A DNA stretch of 64,000 nucleotides from assembly GCA_019637795.1 (NCBI GenBank), contig JAHBUY010000001.1, positions 579,001 to 643,000 on the forward strand. The letters run 5' to 3'. The translations under genes were made by a program, and so were the position numbers. The DNA is from a bacterium. Its GTDB lineage: Bacteria > Desulfobacterota > Binatia > HRBIN30 > CADEER01. This document shows, one piece after another, positions 42,409 to 51,842 of the stretch. Positions within the stretch are counted from its first letter, which is position 1. Each line of letters starts with the position of its first letter. Under the pieces are notes generated by a model. That model had not been told where the DNA came from and made no database searches. It saw only the letters and a program-made list of their open reading frames with translations.

Positions 42409-43547
42409 GCGCGCTCCGCCTGCCGCACGGCGCGGTAGAGATGCATGAGGGCTTCGCGGGCGATCTCCGCCTCGTCGCCGCCCGCGGCCTCCTTTGCCTT
42501 CAACCGATCGACCGTCGCCCGCAGCACATCCGGCAGAACCGGAAAGGCGGCGTCGATGCCATGCGTGTCGAGCTTCAGCTTCGCGCGTTGCTCCACCAGG
42601 ATGCCGACCCGCCCGTGGATCGCGTCGGTGCCCTTCAGCTCGCGCAGAATCGCCTCCGCTTCCTCGTACTCGGCGGCCGGGACCGTCATCTCGATGGTGA
42701 GCCGCAGCACGTGGCGGCGCCGATCGATGCCGTCGTCGCGCAACCGGCGCAACTCGGCGATGCTGCGGCAGGTCGCCTCCTCCCACGTCCAGTGTGCGAC
42801 GCGCTCCTTCTGCAGGATGGTGCGGCGCTGCCGCGTGACGAACAGGACGGCGACGTACCCGGCGTCGGGTTCGCCGAACGAGGTCGCCTCCGGCGCGCTC
42901 GGGTACACGGTGCGCGGCTGCGCGCCTTCGGGCACTTCGCGGAAGCTGTGGGTGTCGCCGATGGCGAGGTAATCCAGCCCGCGCTGGATTACCGCGTCGC
43001 GGGCGATGGGGAAGTTCGCCTGATGGCCTTCCATGTCGAAGGTGCTGCCGTGCACCAGGCCGATCCGAATGCGCTCGTCGCCCGGTTCGCGTCCGGGCAG
43101 GGACAGCGCCAGGTCGCGCGAGCCGGACTGCGAGCGGCAGGGTGCACCGTAGAGCACGGCGTCGGGGGTCAGTTGGTATTCGAAGGGATCGCCGTCCACG
43201 ACGTGCACGTTGTCCGGCAGGCCGCGGCGGAACGAGTGATCGGCGGCGTACACCGACGCCGGCATGAGCGGATCGTGGTTCCCGGGCAGCAGGAAGATCG
43301 GCCGCGTCCCGCCGTGCCTGCGCAGCTTGTCGAGCAGCGGCCCCCACCAGTCGCGGCCCGGGTCGGGCTCGTCGAACAGGTCGCCGGCGCAGAGCACGGC
43401 GTGCGCGTTCTCCCGATCGGCGACCGCGAGGATGCGGTCGATCACGTCGAGCCGGGCACGGCTCAGCGTCATTCTGTCCGCCTCCGGAAAGTTCGGGAAG
43501 CGGCGCCCGAGGTGCCAGTCCGCGGTGTGGACGAGCTTCAGTGCCAC
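42399..43547 (-). CDS. SbcD/Mre11-like metallophosphoesterase
   Basis: This 382-aa nuclease subunit carries all phosphoesterase motifs: HTADWHLG (motif I), CAGDLFD (II), LPGNHD (III), VHGS and GDTHS (IV/V). It should act with the downstream SbcC-like ATPase. I chose GTG at 43547 (VALKLVHTADWHLG) since GGAGG lies 8 nt upstream and SbcD proteins start right at this motif. An ATG at 43577 overlaps the SNF2 stop (ATGA) and would add ten residues; either is possible. Confidence 0.86.
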   Translation of the reverse strand: MALKLVHTADWHLGRRFPNFPEADRMTLSRARLDVIDRILAVADRENAHAVLCAGDLFDEPDPGRDWWGPLLDKLRRHGGTRPIFLLPGNHDPLMPASVYAADHSFRRGLPDNVHVVDGDPFEYQLTPDAVLYGAPCRSQSGSRDLALSLPGREPGDERIRIGLVHGSTFDMEGHQANFPIARDAVIQRGLDYLAIGDTHSFREVPEGAQPRTVYPSAPEATSFGEPDAGYVAVLFVTRQRRTILQKERVAHWTWEEATCRSIAELRRLRDDGIDRRRHVLRLTIEMTVPAAEYEEAEAILRELKGTDAIHGRVGILVEQRAKLKLDTHGIDAAFPVLPDVLRATVDRLKAKEAAGGDEAEIAREALMHLYRAVRQAERACG

Positions 43548-43573
43548 GTCGTCATCCTCCCGCCTCGATGGGC

Positions 43574-46534
43574 TCATTCGATCCTCAGCTCCGCCGCGAG
43601 CAGGCGCTCGATCTGCGGCGGCGCGTACCGCCGCGCCTCTGCGCGCTCGCGGAACTGCTGGTAGGTGTCGTCATCCCGACGCTCGAGGCGGGCGATCTCT
43701 TCCTCGACCTTTTGGAGCTCCGCGCGCACCGTCGCCAGGCGCTCCTCGGCCGCCGTGCGCTCCGGCGCGCCGATGGCGCGGTTGCGCTCGGCCTCGGCGC
43801 TCGCGACCTGTCGGTCGAGCCGCTCGCGGCGCCGCCGTCGGATCAGGAGGCGGTCGGCGACGTTGCGGTCGATCTGCGTCATCGAGCGCTCGAACTGCCG
43901 TTCGTTGCCATCGGCACCGGTCGCGCCGCCGGCGAAGAGCAGCAGCTCGAGTGCATCCGCCATGTCCTCGTCGGAGATGCGCACCGGAGCCGCCGAGCCG
44001 TCGTCCTCCATCGGGCACGCGAGCAACTGCGCGGCGAGACCGGGCGCCAGCGGCTCCGACTCGCCTTCCAGCAGCACCACCGGAATCAGCCGATCGCTGG
44101 TTTCGAAGCCTTCATGGCGAATCCTGGTGAGCGCCAGCCGGGCGGCGCGACCGCGCAGCGGCAGCAGGCCGTCGGCGTCCGCTCCCACGCGCGCCCGGAC
44201 GCGAAAGGGCCGCGCGGTCGCCTGCCGCGCCTCGTCCAGCGCCGCGGTCACGAGGGGGTGCCCGAGATGGAGCGGCTGCGCCTCGGCCGTCTCGGCGCTG
44301 CGCCCCACCGTGACGGTCAGTCCCTCGCGCAGCTCCTCCGGCAGCGCCGCGCACGGAGCGATGCGCAGGACCACGGCGCCGTCGAGCTCCTGGCGCTCGA
44401 AGGCGGCGCCGGTCGCCTGGAGGTAGCGGGTCACGACGCCCTCCAGCTCGCGATCGAGCGCGCGCAACTCCCGCGGCAGCTCGTCGCGGATGCGGCGGAA
44501 CACCTGCTGCACGGATTCGTCGAGTCGGCTCTTGATGACGTCGGCGGTGCGCCGGTAGGCGTCCTCGAACTCGTGCCGCCGGCTGTCGAGCGTGTCACGC
44601 AGGCCGCGCAGCTCGGACTCGATCTCCTCCAGCGTGCGGGCGCGCTCGTAGATGCGGCGCAGGCGCGACTCGAGCTCGGCGCCGAGCGCGCCGACCAGGG
44701 TCTCCGGCGCGTCGCCCTGCGAGGCGTGCAGGATCTCGTCGCTGGCGCCGAGCACGGTGCCGAACAGCTCCAGCTTCTGGCTCAGGATGTCGAAGGTGAG
44801 GCGCTGCGCCTCGTTGTCCCTGGCGATGAAGTTGATCACCGTCACGTCGTGCGTCTGGCCGTAGCGATGGCAGCGGCCGATGCGCTGCTCGATGCGCTGC
44901 GGGTTCCACGGCAGGTCGTAGTTGATCAGGGTCGAGCAGAACTGGAGGTTCAGCCCCTTGGCGCCGGCCTCCGTGGAGACGAAGACGCGGGAGCGGGTCT
45001 TGAGCTCGTGCACCAGCGCCAGCCGCACCGCCACGTCGCGGCTCGGCCGGTTGTAGGCCGGGATCTCGCGCCCCACTTCCTCCTGCCAGCGCGCCAGCGC
45101 CTGCGCCGCGCGGGCCGAGTCGTTGGTGCCGCGAAAGAGCGTGATCTCCTCGTCGGACACCAGGCCGCTGCCCAGCAGCAGCTCGCGCAGGTAGTCCTGC
45201 GTCGTCAGCGACTCGGTGAAGATCACCACCTTGCCGCTGCCGTGGCCCTCGGCGGCGCGGCGCAGCACCAGTCCGACCGCCTGGATCAACGCTTGTGCCT
45301 TGCCGTCGCTCGGCAGCGCCTTCGCCTGGGCGATGAACCCCTCGACGCGCGCCAGTTCCGCCTGGATCTGTTCCGCCGTCGCCGCCGCGCCCTCGTCGGT
45401 GTCCGTGCCCTCGGCGTCGTCGTCCTCGAGGTCGTCGGCGAACGCCGCCGCGTCGCGCCCCTCGTCGCTTCGACCGTCGGCCAGCATGCGGCGCAGGCGT
45501 TCGGCGACGCGCACCAGGCTTGCGGACAGGGCCCGGGTGGACGACGCCATGCGGCGGTGGAAACCGATCAGCAGCAACCGGCGCTGGTTGCCGCGGAAGG
45601 CGCAGATGTTCGGCTCGAGCAGGTACGCCGTCACGTCGTCGTAGAGTCGCCGCTCCTCCGAGCTCATCTCGTACTCGAAGAGCTGGGCGTGCCGACCGAC
45701 GAAGGGGCGTTCCATGAACTCCTGCGCCTGCCGGCGCAGCGTGCGCTTGAGTACGCTGTGCATGCGCTCGTGCAGCTCGTGCTCCTGTCCCGGCGCCAGG
45801 ACGCGATCGTCGGCGGCGCAGAACAGCTCGCGGAAGGTCGGCAGATCGCCGAGCAGCGTGCCGGTGCGATCGACGTACTGCACCAGGCCCCACAGCTCGG
45901 GCAGCGAGTTCTGGATCGGCGTCGCGGTCAGCAGCAGCACCGGCGTCCCCCACCCGCGCAGCACGGCTCGCAGCCGTCCCGCCGTCTTCGCCTCCTCGGA
46001 GTCCTCGCGATACTCTCCCCAGCTGTCGAAGCGGCGGTAGATGTTGGCAAACACTTCGTGCGCCTCGTCCACGACGCAGAGATCGAACTGCTCTGCGTCG
46101 CGCAGCGCCGCCTCGCCTTTCTCCGTGCCGACGAACTCGCGCCCGACGATGAACACGCCCGAGCCCTCGAACCCTCCCGGGTGCGCGCCGCCCTCGCGGG
46201 CCTCGATGCCGAAGAGCGCGTACAGCTCCTGCTTCCACTGCCCGAGCAACGGCTTCGGCGTCACCAGCAGCACCCGCCGCGCCCCCTCCGCCAGCCGCTG
46301 CGCGATCACCAGCCCCGCCTCGATCGTCTTCCCCAGCCCCACCTCGTCGGCGAGGATGCACCCGCCCTCCGGCAGCCGCGACAGCGCGAACACCACCGCA
46401 TCGATCTGATGCGGATTCGGGTCGATCCGCCCGGCGCGCTGCGAGGCGACGTACCGCCGCTGCTCGTCGGAGCGCCGGAGGCGGACGAGGTCCTCGGCCA
46501 GGTAACGGCGCTGGATGGGGTGCGCGGAGCTCAC
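43574..46534 (-). CDS. SNF2/RapA-like helicase
   Basis: This 986-aa translocase has Walker A ADEVGLGKTIEAGLVI (about residue 60), DEAH in VVDEAHEVF (about 155), GLNLQFCSTLINYDLPWNP and QRIGRCHRYGQTHDVTV (about 553), followed by a long C-terminal region with coiled coils (EIARLERR). The start is GTG at 46534, the only possible start that does not run into the divergent antitoxin gene. It opens the operon that continues with the SbcD-like gene (ATGA at 43574-43577 if the longer form is used). Confidence 0.85.
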   Translation of the reverse strand: MSSAHPIQRRYLAEDLVRLRRSDEQRRYVASQRAGRIDPNPHQIDAVVFALSRLPEGGCILADEVGLGKTIEAGLVIAQRLAEGARRVLLVTPKPLLGQWKQELYALFGIEAREGGAHPGGFEGSGVFIVGREFVGTEKGEAALRDAEQFDLCVVDEAHEVFANIYRRFDSWGEYREDSEEAKTAGRLRAVLRGWGTPVLLLTATPIQNSLPELWGLVQYVDRTGTLLGDLPTFRELFCAADDRVLAPGQEHELHERMHSVLKRTLRRQAQEFMERPFVGRHAQLFEYEMSSEERRLYDDVTAYLLEPNICAFRGNQRRLLLIGFHRRMASSTRALSASLVRVAERLRRMLADGRSDEGRDAAAFADDLEDDDAEGTDTDEGAAATAEQIQAELARVEGFIAQAKALPSDGKAQALIQAVGLVLRRAAEGHGSGKVVIFTESLTTQDYLRELLLGSGLVSDEEITLFRGTNDSARAAQALARWQEEVGREIPAYNRPSRDVAVRLALVHELKTRSRVFVSTEAGAKGLNLQFCSTLINYDLPWNPQRIEQRIGRCHRYGQTHDVTVINFIARDNEAQRLTFDILSQKLELFGTVLGASDEILHASQGDAPETLVGALGAELESRLRRIYERARTLEEIESELRGLRDTLDSRRHEFEDAYRRTADVIKSRLDESVQQVFRRIRDELPRELRALDRELEGVVTRYLQATGAAFERQELDGAVVLRIAPCAALPEELREGLTVTVGRSAETAEAQPLHLGHPLVTAALDEARQATARPFRVRARVGADADGLLPLRGRAARLALTRIRHEGFETSDRLIPVVLLEGESEPLAPGLAAQLLACPMEDDGSAAPVRISDEDMADALELLLFAGGATGADGNERQFERSMTQIDRNVADRLLIRRRRRERLDRQVASAEAERNRAIGAPERTAAEERLATVRAELQKVEEEIARLERRDDDTYQQFRERAEARRYAPPQIERLLAAELRIE

Positions 46535-46588
46535 TGCCGGGGGTTCCCGAGGTTGGGCCCGCTGATCGTCGTCACGGCTTGCCGGGCG

Positions 46589-46611
46589 CCGGAGTAACTC
46601 GTACTCTCCGG
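46589..46611. promoter_or_regulatory. Inverted repeat between the SNF2 operon and toxin-antitoxin genes
   Basis: CCGGAGTA (46589-46596) and TACTCTCCGG (46602-46611) form an imperfect palindrome in the 93-bp divergent gap. It is a natural operator for the ribbon-helix-helix antitoxin and could affect both directions. Confidence 0.5.
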
Positions 46612-46627
46612 AGACGCCGGAGGACCG

Positions 46628-46930
46628 ATGGCAACCGAGCAGGTGACCGTGACGCTGCCCAAGGACATGGTGGAAAGCATCGACCGGCAGGGCCCAAACC
46701 GCAGTCGATTCGTCGCCGAGGCCGTCGCTCGGGAGCTCGACCGACGCCGCCGCGAAGGACTGGCGCGCTCGCTGCGCGCGCCGCACCTGGAAACCCGGCA
46801 GCTGGCGGATGTGGGCTTGTCGGACTGGGCGGCACGTCTTCCGGCGGGCGATGAGGATCTCGTCGATCCGGCGGCGGGCACACCGGTGCGTTGGGTCGAA
46901 GGGAGGGGCTGGGTCGAGGAGCCGCAGTGA
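46628..46930 (+). CDS. Ribbon-helix-helix antitoxin
   Basis: This 100-aa protein starts with a MetJ/Arc-like strand (EQVTVTLPKDMVESIDRQG) and a helix pair (SRFVAEAVARELDRRRR), then an acidic toxin-binding tail. GGAGG lies 4 nt before the ATG at 46628. Its stop overlaps the MazF-like start (GTGA), typical of a toxin-antitoxin operon. It should repress its own promoter and neutralise the toxin. Confidence 0.82.
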   Translation: MATEQVTVTLPKDMVESIDRQGPNRSRFVAEAVARELDRRRREGLARSLRAPHLETRQLADVGLSDWAARLPAGDEDLVDPAAGTPVRWVEGRGWVEEPQ

Positions 46931-47277
46931 CGCTCGAACGCGGGACGGTGGTGCTCGTCGAGCTCGACCCCATCGTCGGGCACGAACAGCGCGGCACCCG
47001 CCCGTGCATCGCCGTCAGCGATCCGGTCGTCAACGCCGACCAGCGCTTTCCGATGATCGCCGTGGTGCCGGTCACGGGCACCGCAGGGGCCGGGGCGCTG
47101 TATCCCGCTCTCGCGGCCGGCGCCAGCGGTCTGCGGAAGTCTTCCTACGCGCTCATCGACCAGGTCCGCTCGATCGACAAGCGGCGCATTCACCGCCGCT
47201 TCGGTCGCATCGCGCCACCCGAGCTCGCCGCCATCGACGAAGGGCTCGCGCGCTTTCTCGGACTCGGCGCGGACTGA
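46927..47277 (+). CDS. MazF/PemK-like endoribonuclease toxin
   Basis: This 116-aa toxin cuts mRNA. Family features are ERGTVVLVELDPIVGHEQRGTRPCIAV (contains the loop E-Q-x-G-x-R-P), MIAVVPVTGT, and SYALIDQVRSIDKRRI. The start is GTG at 46927, overlapping the antitoxin stop. It is the only plus-strand gene pair inside an otherwise minus-strand array and may stabilise the island. Confidence 0.87.
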   Translation: MTLERGTVVLVELDPIVGHEQRGTRPCIAVSDPVVNADQRFPMIAVVPVTGTAGAGALYPALAAGASGLRKSSYALIDQVRSIDKRRIHRRFGRIAPPELAAIDEGLARFLGLGAD

Positions 47278-47370
47278 CGCCGCGGGTTGGAGCGACCAGC
47301 ACTCGGCTCCCCAGCATCGTGCGCCAGGTCCTCTGTAGCGGCGTTGGAAGGGGTGGGAGATCTGCACGAC

Positions 47371-49197
47371 TCAGTGATCGATGTATCCGAGATACCGGAG
47401 CAGTCCGGCGGCGAAGATGCGCGCCGTCTGCTCCGGCTCGATGTCGACGATCGGCGCATCGATGTCCGGATCGAATTCCGGCGGTCGCAGCGCGATGGTG
47501 CCGAGGATCGACTCCTGTTGGGGGCGATCGGGGCCGTGCTCCGTCCATGTGACCGCCGGATCGCGGCAGGCGATGCCGCCCGCGTTCGGGTAGGCCAACC
47601 ACACCTGGCGCACGACCTGCTGCCCCCCGTCGACGGCGCGGATCTCCGCGTATTTGGTGGTGGCCGCCCAGTGCTCGTCGCGAATCTCGCGGGAATACTT
47701 GGCGTCCACGACCACCGCATAGTCGATGGAATCCGTCGAGCGAAACTCGATGAGGATGTCGGGACGCCAGGCTGTGCTCCCCGCCTTGCCGCGGCAGACG
47801 GCCTGCTGCGCCTGTCGCGCCGCTTCCCGAGGTAGGATCCACGGCTCGTACCGGACGATCACCCGTCGCCCGCCTGACGATCGCATGACCACCTGGGCTC
47901 GCTCGTCCAGGTCGAGCGTGAAGCGCTCGCTCCCGAGACGCCGCAACAGGCCTCCAAGGTCCTCGCAGGACAGGCCGGCGCTCCGGAAGGCGGCGACGAG
48001 TTGGAAGAACACCCAGTGCTCGTAGAGCCGACCGGTCGACTTGATCCGTTCGCTGTCGCCGTCGTCGAGGATGGCAACCGACGAGCGGAGATAGTCGTGC
48101 ATGGCGCTGCGAATCCGATGATACGGCGCGACGTGGTCGAAGACGGGCGTCCGCGGCGGCCCGAACGCCGGTCGTATGTCGCGCAGAAACGAGAGTCTGG
48201 CGGCGCGGCGGAGTCCGCCGAGGAGCTCATCCGCCGACCGCACGGCGTCTCTCAGCTTCTCGATCCGCGGCCGATCGTACAGCTCGTAGAGGGTCGGACC
48301 GGGGTCGATCCTGACGTCGCGATGGGCGCGCTGCTCCTCGAGTCGCGAGATCTGGGCTGCGGCGTTGCGCCCACAGTCGAGGGCCCGGCGTGCCAGCAGT
48401 GCCATGAACCCGGCTAGGATGCGATGCTCGGTGGTGTCGGCGCTCTCCTCCAGTACGGCCTGCAGAACGGGCACGGGGCGCGGGGTGTGCGGACTGCGGA
48501 CGTCGATGCCGGCGGCCGCCAGCCTGCAGATGGCGTTCGGCCGAACGGTCTGCGCCCCCCAACTCGGCCTGGTTCGCGCGGTCCGGATGAGGCGCAGCAC
48601 CGGGTCGCGCTCGATCTCGTACAGGCCGCGGGCGATGACCCGCCAGGTCTGCGCCAACGCGTTCAGCTCGAGCTGGCTCGAGCGATGCGACGCCCGGCTG
48701 CCGACAACGGGGGCGTAATGCACGTCCCGCGCCATCTTCGAGAGGAGGTCGAAAAGCAGACCCGCAGCCAGGGCACGCAGCTGCTCGAACATCCCGAGGT
48801 AGCGCGCCTCGCCGACCTTGCTGGGCACCACGACCACCCGGATGCGCGCCCGCAGGCGCCAGGACTCGCTCGACTGCAGGGCGCGACTCCGCACCGACAC
48901 CACGACGAGGCCTCGGCTGCTCTCGAAGTAAGCTGCGTTCTCCCAGAGGACGTTGGGCCCGAAGACTCTGCCGAGGGCCGGGTCGCTGACCGCTCCGCCG
49001 CTCCCCCTGAGATCCGGCTCGATGTCGCCGATCAAGAGGGAGTACTCGATGTCCGCCTCCCGCGGCGAGACCTGGGCGCCGCAGTACTGCAGTTCGCTGA
49101 CCGGCGCGCCGGCCTCGGCCGGCGCCACCGCGTCGAGCGCGACGCTGGCGAGTGGCCGGTCGTTGCGCGTCAGGCTGAAGATCGGGTCGCTTGGCAT
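47371..49197 (-). CDS. DUF2357 / PD-(D/E)XK nuclease (McrC-like partner)
   Basis: This 608-aa protein has a DUF2357-type N-terminus (rich in beta strands) and a C-terminal PD-(D/E)XK nuclease with WRPDILIEF (about 480) and VVDAKYS (about 500). McrC-like proteins of this kind serve as the nuclease for the McrB-type ATPase encoded just upstream. The gene starts 10 bp after the McrB-like stop. No obvious 5-methylcytosine reader domain is present. Confidence 0.78.
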   Translation of the reverse strand: MPSDPIFSLTRNDRPLASVALDAVAPAEAGAPVSELQYCGAQVSPREADIEYSLLIGDIEPDLRGSGGAVSDPALGRVFGPNVLWENAAYFESSRGLVVVSVRSRALQSSESWRLRARIRVVVVPSKVGEARYLGMFEQLRALAAGLLFDLLSKMARDVHYAPVVGSRASHRSSQLELNALAQTWRVIARGLYEIERDPVLRLIRTARTRPSWGAQTVRPNAICRLAAAGIDVRSPHTPRPVPVLQAVLEESADTTEHRILAGFMALLARRALDCGRNAAAQISRLEEQRAHRDVRIDPGPTLYELYDRPRIEKLRDAVRSADELLGGLRRAARLSFLRDIRPAFGPPRTPVFDHVAPYHRIRSAMHDYLRSSVAILDDGDSERIKSTGRLYEHWVFFQLVAAFRSAGLSCEDLGGLLRRLGSERFTLDLDERAQVVMRSSGGRRVIVRYEPWILPREAARQAQQAVCRGKAGSTAWRPDILIEFRSTDSIDYAVVVDAKYSREIRDEHWAATTKYAEIRAVDGGQQVVRQVWLAYPNAGGIACRDPAVTWTEHGPDRPQQESILGTIALRPPEFDPDIDAPIVDIEPEQTARIFAAGLLRYLGYIDH

Positions 49198-49207
49198 GAT
49201 CGCGGCG

Positions 49208-51754
49208 TCACTCCCCCATCAGCAGTGACCCGGACGAATCCTCGCGACGGAGCTGCTCCAGGTAGCGCTGCGACTCCGGGAAGTCGACGCTCTGTCGATC
49301 GAGGATCTGCGCAACGTCGTCCAACGCCTCGTGTGCCTCGCGGCGGAAGAGGCCGCGGACCTGCGGCAGGATGCGTTGGCTGATCTGCAGGTCCAGGGCG
49401 ACGCCCGGCTCGCACAGGCCCTTCGCGCTGGTGACGAACTGCGTGATCGCCCGGTATCGCCTCGGCCCAAGGGGACACCCCAACGCATGCAACGGCTCAC
49501 GCAGCCCGTCGATGATCGCCCCGAGGCCGGTGTCGAGCGTCCCCCGCCCGACCCACGACTGGTACACGCGCAGCGTGACCGGCGGCCCGGCCGCGGCCCC
49601 GGCGCGGCGGTCGGAGGCGCTCTCGAGGTTCAGATCGGGCAGTCGGCCCGGGCGGAGCTGGATGAGATTGGCGCGATCGAGCACCCGCAGGCTGAGCTGC
49701 TTGGTTGTCTCGTCGAAGTTGACGGTACCGACGAAGCGAGCGGAACGCGGAATCTCGATCGTGGGCCAACGACTGAACGGGTCGTCCTCGTCGACGTTCT
49801 GGGCCGCAAACACGGGGACGGTGCGAGATCCATCGGGCCGCTCGAACGCCTGCAGGAAGCCGCTGAAGTAGTGCTCGACGTGCGACAGGTTCATCTCGTC
49901 GAGGCAGGTGATGTAGAGGCCGCTGGCCGTCCCGCGCCGGCGCAGCTCTTCGGCAGCGACGATCATCTGCTGGTAGAGGCCGGTCTCGGCCGGGTGGAAG
50001 ACGCGATCGAGGGTGTTCACGTGCCCGAGGAGATCGCGCATGTCGAGCCAGGATGGGCTGACGCCGACCGCCAGGTAGCGCTCGCGAGCACCCGCGCCCG
50101 CTCCGCCGAGCGCTTCGGCGTAGAGCCTGGGGAGGGTCGATTTGCCGGTGCCGGAGACGCCGCCGAGAATGGTGAGGTCCGAGCACTTCACGCTGACGTG
50201 GAAGCTGACCAGGTCGAGCTTCCGGTACGCGAACCCGGCTGCCTCGACATGGGCTAGGAAGCGCGAGAAGAACGCCTCCTCGCTCACATCCTCGCCCGCC
50301 TCCCCATCGACGTGAGCCGGTAACTCGAAGGGGACCCGCGGCCTGAGGTCGGCGCGCGACTTCGGCGCCGCGTTCCCCTCCGCAGCCGATCCCCCCGACA
50401 TCCCGACGATGCCGGCCTGCGTCAGGAGCGGAACCAGCTCCAGGAACTGGTTCAACACCTCGTCACGCGCGTCGGTGAAACGCGTCGTCACCGCCTCGAG
50501 GTGCTGGCGGATGACCTGCCGCTGCTCCTCGAGCTTCCGCTCCTGCGCTATCAACTCTTCCCGGCGGCGGTCGAGGTCCGCCAGCCGCGATGCGCGGTGC
50601 TCCTCGATCTCGCGATCGACCCGCTGCCTGCCGGCAACCAGGCTCTGCTCCAGCGCCGTTCGTTGAGATTCGAGTTGGTGCAGCTCCTCGCGCACCCGGC
50701 CGATCTTGGCTGCCACCTCTGCCTGCAGGCTCGCCGCCCGTTCTTCGATGTGCTGCTCCGCCCGCGCCTGGATTCCCTTGTCGATGCGGTCCTGGATCAG
50801 TCCGGATGACAACAGGGCCTCCGACAGCTCCGCAGCGAGGGCCTCGTCGCGCTTGAGCACCGAACCCACCGAGCGCAACGCCGCATGCTCCTCCTCGGTC
50901 ACCGCCTCGCCGCTGGATGCGATCGCGCCCTCGAGCTCCGACAGCAACTGATTGAGCTGCTGCTTCTTCTTGCGAATCAGAAGCTTTCTGGACGCGGAAC
51001 GCAGGAGGTCGGCGTTGGAGGCCAGGGAGATGCGCGTTCCGTCGAGCGCCAGCGTCTTGAAGCGATTGCCCAGGATTACCTCGTAGGTGCAGTGAATGGG
51101 TTGGCGCGTGCGTTCTGGTGGTTGCGCGTCGCCACAGAGAGCGAGCGAGAACTTCCGCTCCCCGGCCGGCACCAACGCATCCAGTGCAGCCGATGGAATC
51201 TCCAGGACGGTGTGGTCCGCCGCTGGATTGTCGAACCTGATGGCGTACTGGTGGACTGCATGCTCCAGCGGGAAGGCGTTGGCGCGCAGCGGCCCGTGAA
51301 GCCGTTCGCGCCAACGCACGAGCACCTCGGAAGTGGGCGGATGGTCGAGGCGCAGGTTGGCGTTCATGTCGAGAAGCTCGCGGACGCTGCCGATCGCGTC
51401 GTCGCTGACGGTGAGGATCTCGAGCAGGTCATCCCGCCGTGCCGGCTCTGCGCTGTTGACGTTCACCTGGTAGTAGTCGTTGAAAGGGTTGTCCCGGTCG
51501 AACTTGCGCGCCTCTTCGAGGATGCCGGTGAACAATCGACCAGGCTGAGCGAGGGCACGCAGAGGCGATCGAACCAACCACCAGACGAGACCGCGATTGG
51601 GAAAGTCCTGCTCGTCAGCCGTCGAGCCGTCATCCATGAGCAGGAGGGGCCGCAGCGTGCAGAACAGATTGACGGGCATACCCTCTTCCGTTCCGTACTC
51701 GAATGGGCACTGTGCGACGGCCGCGATGATCCGCTCTCCCAGGTGTTCGCTCAT
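49208..51754 (-). CDS. McrB-like AAA+ ATPase with long coiled coil
   Basis: This 848-aa protein has an N-terminal region of unknown fold, a coiled-coil segment (about 270-430), and an AAA+ module of the MoxR/McrB clade: Walker A GGVSGTGKSTLPRLYAE (about 535), Walker B TCLDEMNLSHVEHYFS (about 620), and the sensor region VGTVNFDETTKQLS. The coiled coil replaces the usual base-reader domain, as in the coiled-coil McrBC-like systems. The ATG at 51754 has GGAGG 5 nt upstream. It probably loads or drives the DUF2357 nuclease encoded next. Confidence 0.84.
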   Translation of the reverse strand: MSEHLGERIIAAVAQCPFEYGTEEGMPVNLFCTLRPLLLMDDGSTADEQDFPNRGLVWWLVRSPLRALAQPGRLFTGILEEARKFDRDNPFNDYYQVNVNSAEPARRDDLLEILTVSDDAIGSVRELLDMNANLRLDHPPTSEVLVRWRERLHGPLRANAFPLEHAVHQYAIRFDNPAADHTVLEIPSAALDALVPAGERKFSLALCGDAQPPERTRQPIHCTYEVILGNRFKTLALDGTRISLASNADLLRSASRKLLIRKKKQQLNQLLSELEGAIASSGEAVTEEEHAALRSVGSVLKRDEALAAELSEALLSSGLIQDRIDKGIQARAEQHIEERAASLQAEVAAKIGRVREELHQLESQRTALEQSLVAGRQRVDREIEEHRASRLADLDRRREELIAQERKLEEQRQVIRQHLEAVTTRFTDARDEVLNQFLELVPLLTQAGIVGMSGGSAAEGNAAPKSRADLRPRVPFELPAHVDGEAGEDVSEEAFFSRFLAHVEAAGFAYRKLDLVSFHVSVKCSDLTILGGVSGTGKSTLPRLYAEALGGAGAGARERYLAVGVSPSWLDMRDLLGHVNTLDRVFHPAETGLYQQMIVAAEELRRRGTASGLYITCLDEMNLSHVEHYFSGFLQAFERPDGSRTVPVFAAQNVDEDDPFSRWPTIEIPRSARFVGTVNFDETTKQLSLRVLDRANLIQLRPGRLPDLNLESASDRRAGAAAGPPVTLRVYQSWVGRGTLDTGLGAIIDGLREPLHALGCPLGPRRYRAITQFVTSAKGLCEPGVALDLQISQRILPQVRGLFRREAHEALDDVAQILDRQSVDFPESQRYLEQLRREDSSGSLLMGE

Positions 51755-51842
51755 ACGATCCTCCAACATGGACGGGGCCGGATACCGTCACGCCCAAGCA
51801 CCTCGCTTCGGTGCGAACGGCAGGTCCCGGCGACCACGCCGG

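Noticed and set aside
39610..42438. Plus-strand frame of over 900 codons opposite the SbcC-like gene
   Set aside because: Shadow of a coiled-coil gene; leucine/arginine-rich composition and no domain.
43541..46597. Plus-strand frame of about 1000 codons opposite the SNF2 gene
   Set aside because: Antisense of a helicase with all motifs; no start context or domain.
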